Assembly: GCA_945865855.1 (NCBI GenBank) | Contig: CAMBES010000025.1 | Location: 1-13,533, forward strand | From: Rhizobium sp. Q54 | GTDB taxonomy: Bacteria > Pseudomonadota > Alphaproteobacteria > Rickettsiales > UBA1997 | DNA: 13,533 nucleotides | Direction: 5' to 3' | In this document: positions 13,533 through 13,533 of the stretch, one piece after another | Position numbering within the stretch: the first letter of the stretch is position 1 | Layout: the number at the start of each line of letters is the position of its first letter | Notes under the pieces: generated by a model | Database searches by the model: none | Told to the model about the DNA's origin: nothing | Seen by the model: only the letters and a program-made list of their open reading frames with translations | Program-made: the position numbers and the translations under genes

Positions 13533-13533
13533 G

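Overview
The window suggests a host-associated alphaproteobacterium with an A+T-rich genome, most likely of the Rickettsiales or Holosporales type. Three observations support this. A DUF1013/TrcR-type regulator (1888-2427) belongs to a family known from alphaproteobacteria. Base use is strongly A/T-biased by eye in all genes. A eukaryotic-style Ulp1/CE-clan cysteine protease (6372-7343) is typical of intracellular bacteria. The exact lineage is inference. Most of the window is densely packed core genes; no gene-free stretch exceeds about 130 bases. No tRNA, rRNA, CRISPR array or insertion sequence was seen.

Layout. From the left, on the minus strand, lie the N-terminal part of a secreted outer-membrane porin (running off the edge at base 1), ribosomal protein L25 (rplY), the peroxiredoxin bcp and trcR. 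Divergent from trcR is birA (biotin ligase, plus). The minus-strand pair smpB-recG follows (tmRNA rescue factor and fork-remodelling helicase), overlapping by ATGA. Divergent from smpB is ilvH (plus), the acetolactate synthase regulatory subunit without its catalytic partner nearby. Then comes a minus-strand unit: a small membrane protein, xerD, and the Ulp1-like protease, each overlapping the next. A secreted M48 metalloprotease with a repeat-type C-terminus (plus) starts divergently and overlaps the small membrane gene. htpG (minus, Hsp90) has an RpoH-like promoter and is divergent from miaA-recO (plus, ATGA overlap). The right edge is a perfect 21-bp inverted repeat.

How it fits together. 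The core genes cover translation quality control (smpB, rplY, miaA), DNA maintenance (recG, recO, xerD), stress response (bcp, htpG) and envelope biogenesis (porin, M48 protease). The outlier is the Ulp1-like protein. It carries an intact His-Asp-Gln-Cys catalytic set in its N-terminal half and an unrecognised lysine-rich C-terminal half. It is the best candidate for new biology here: a possible secreted deubiquitinase or deSUMOylase translationally coupled to a housekeeping chromosome-dimer recombinase.

Only rplY and xerD have strong Shine-Dalgarno sequences, so several start codons (porin, smpB, ilvH, htpG, the small membrane gene) rest on protein alignment knowledge rather than on ribosome-binding sites.
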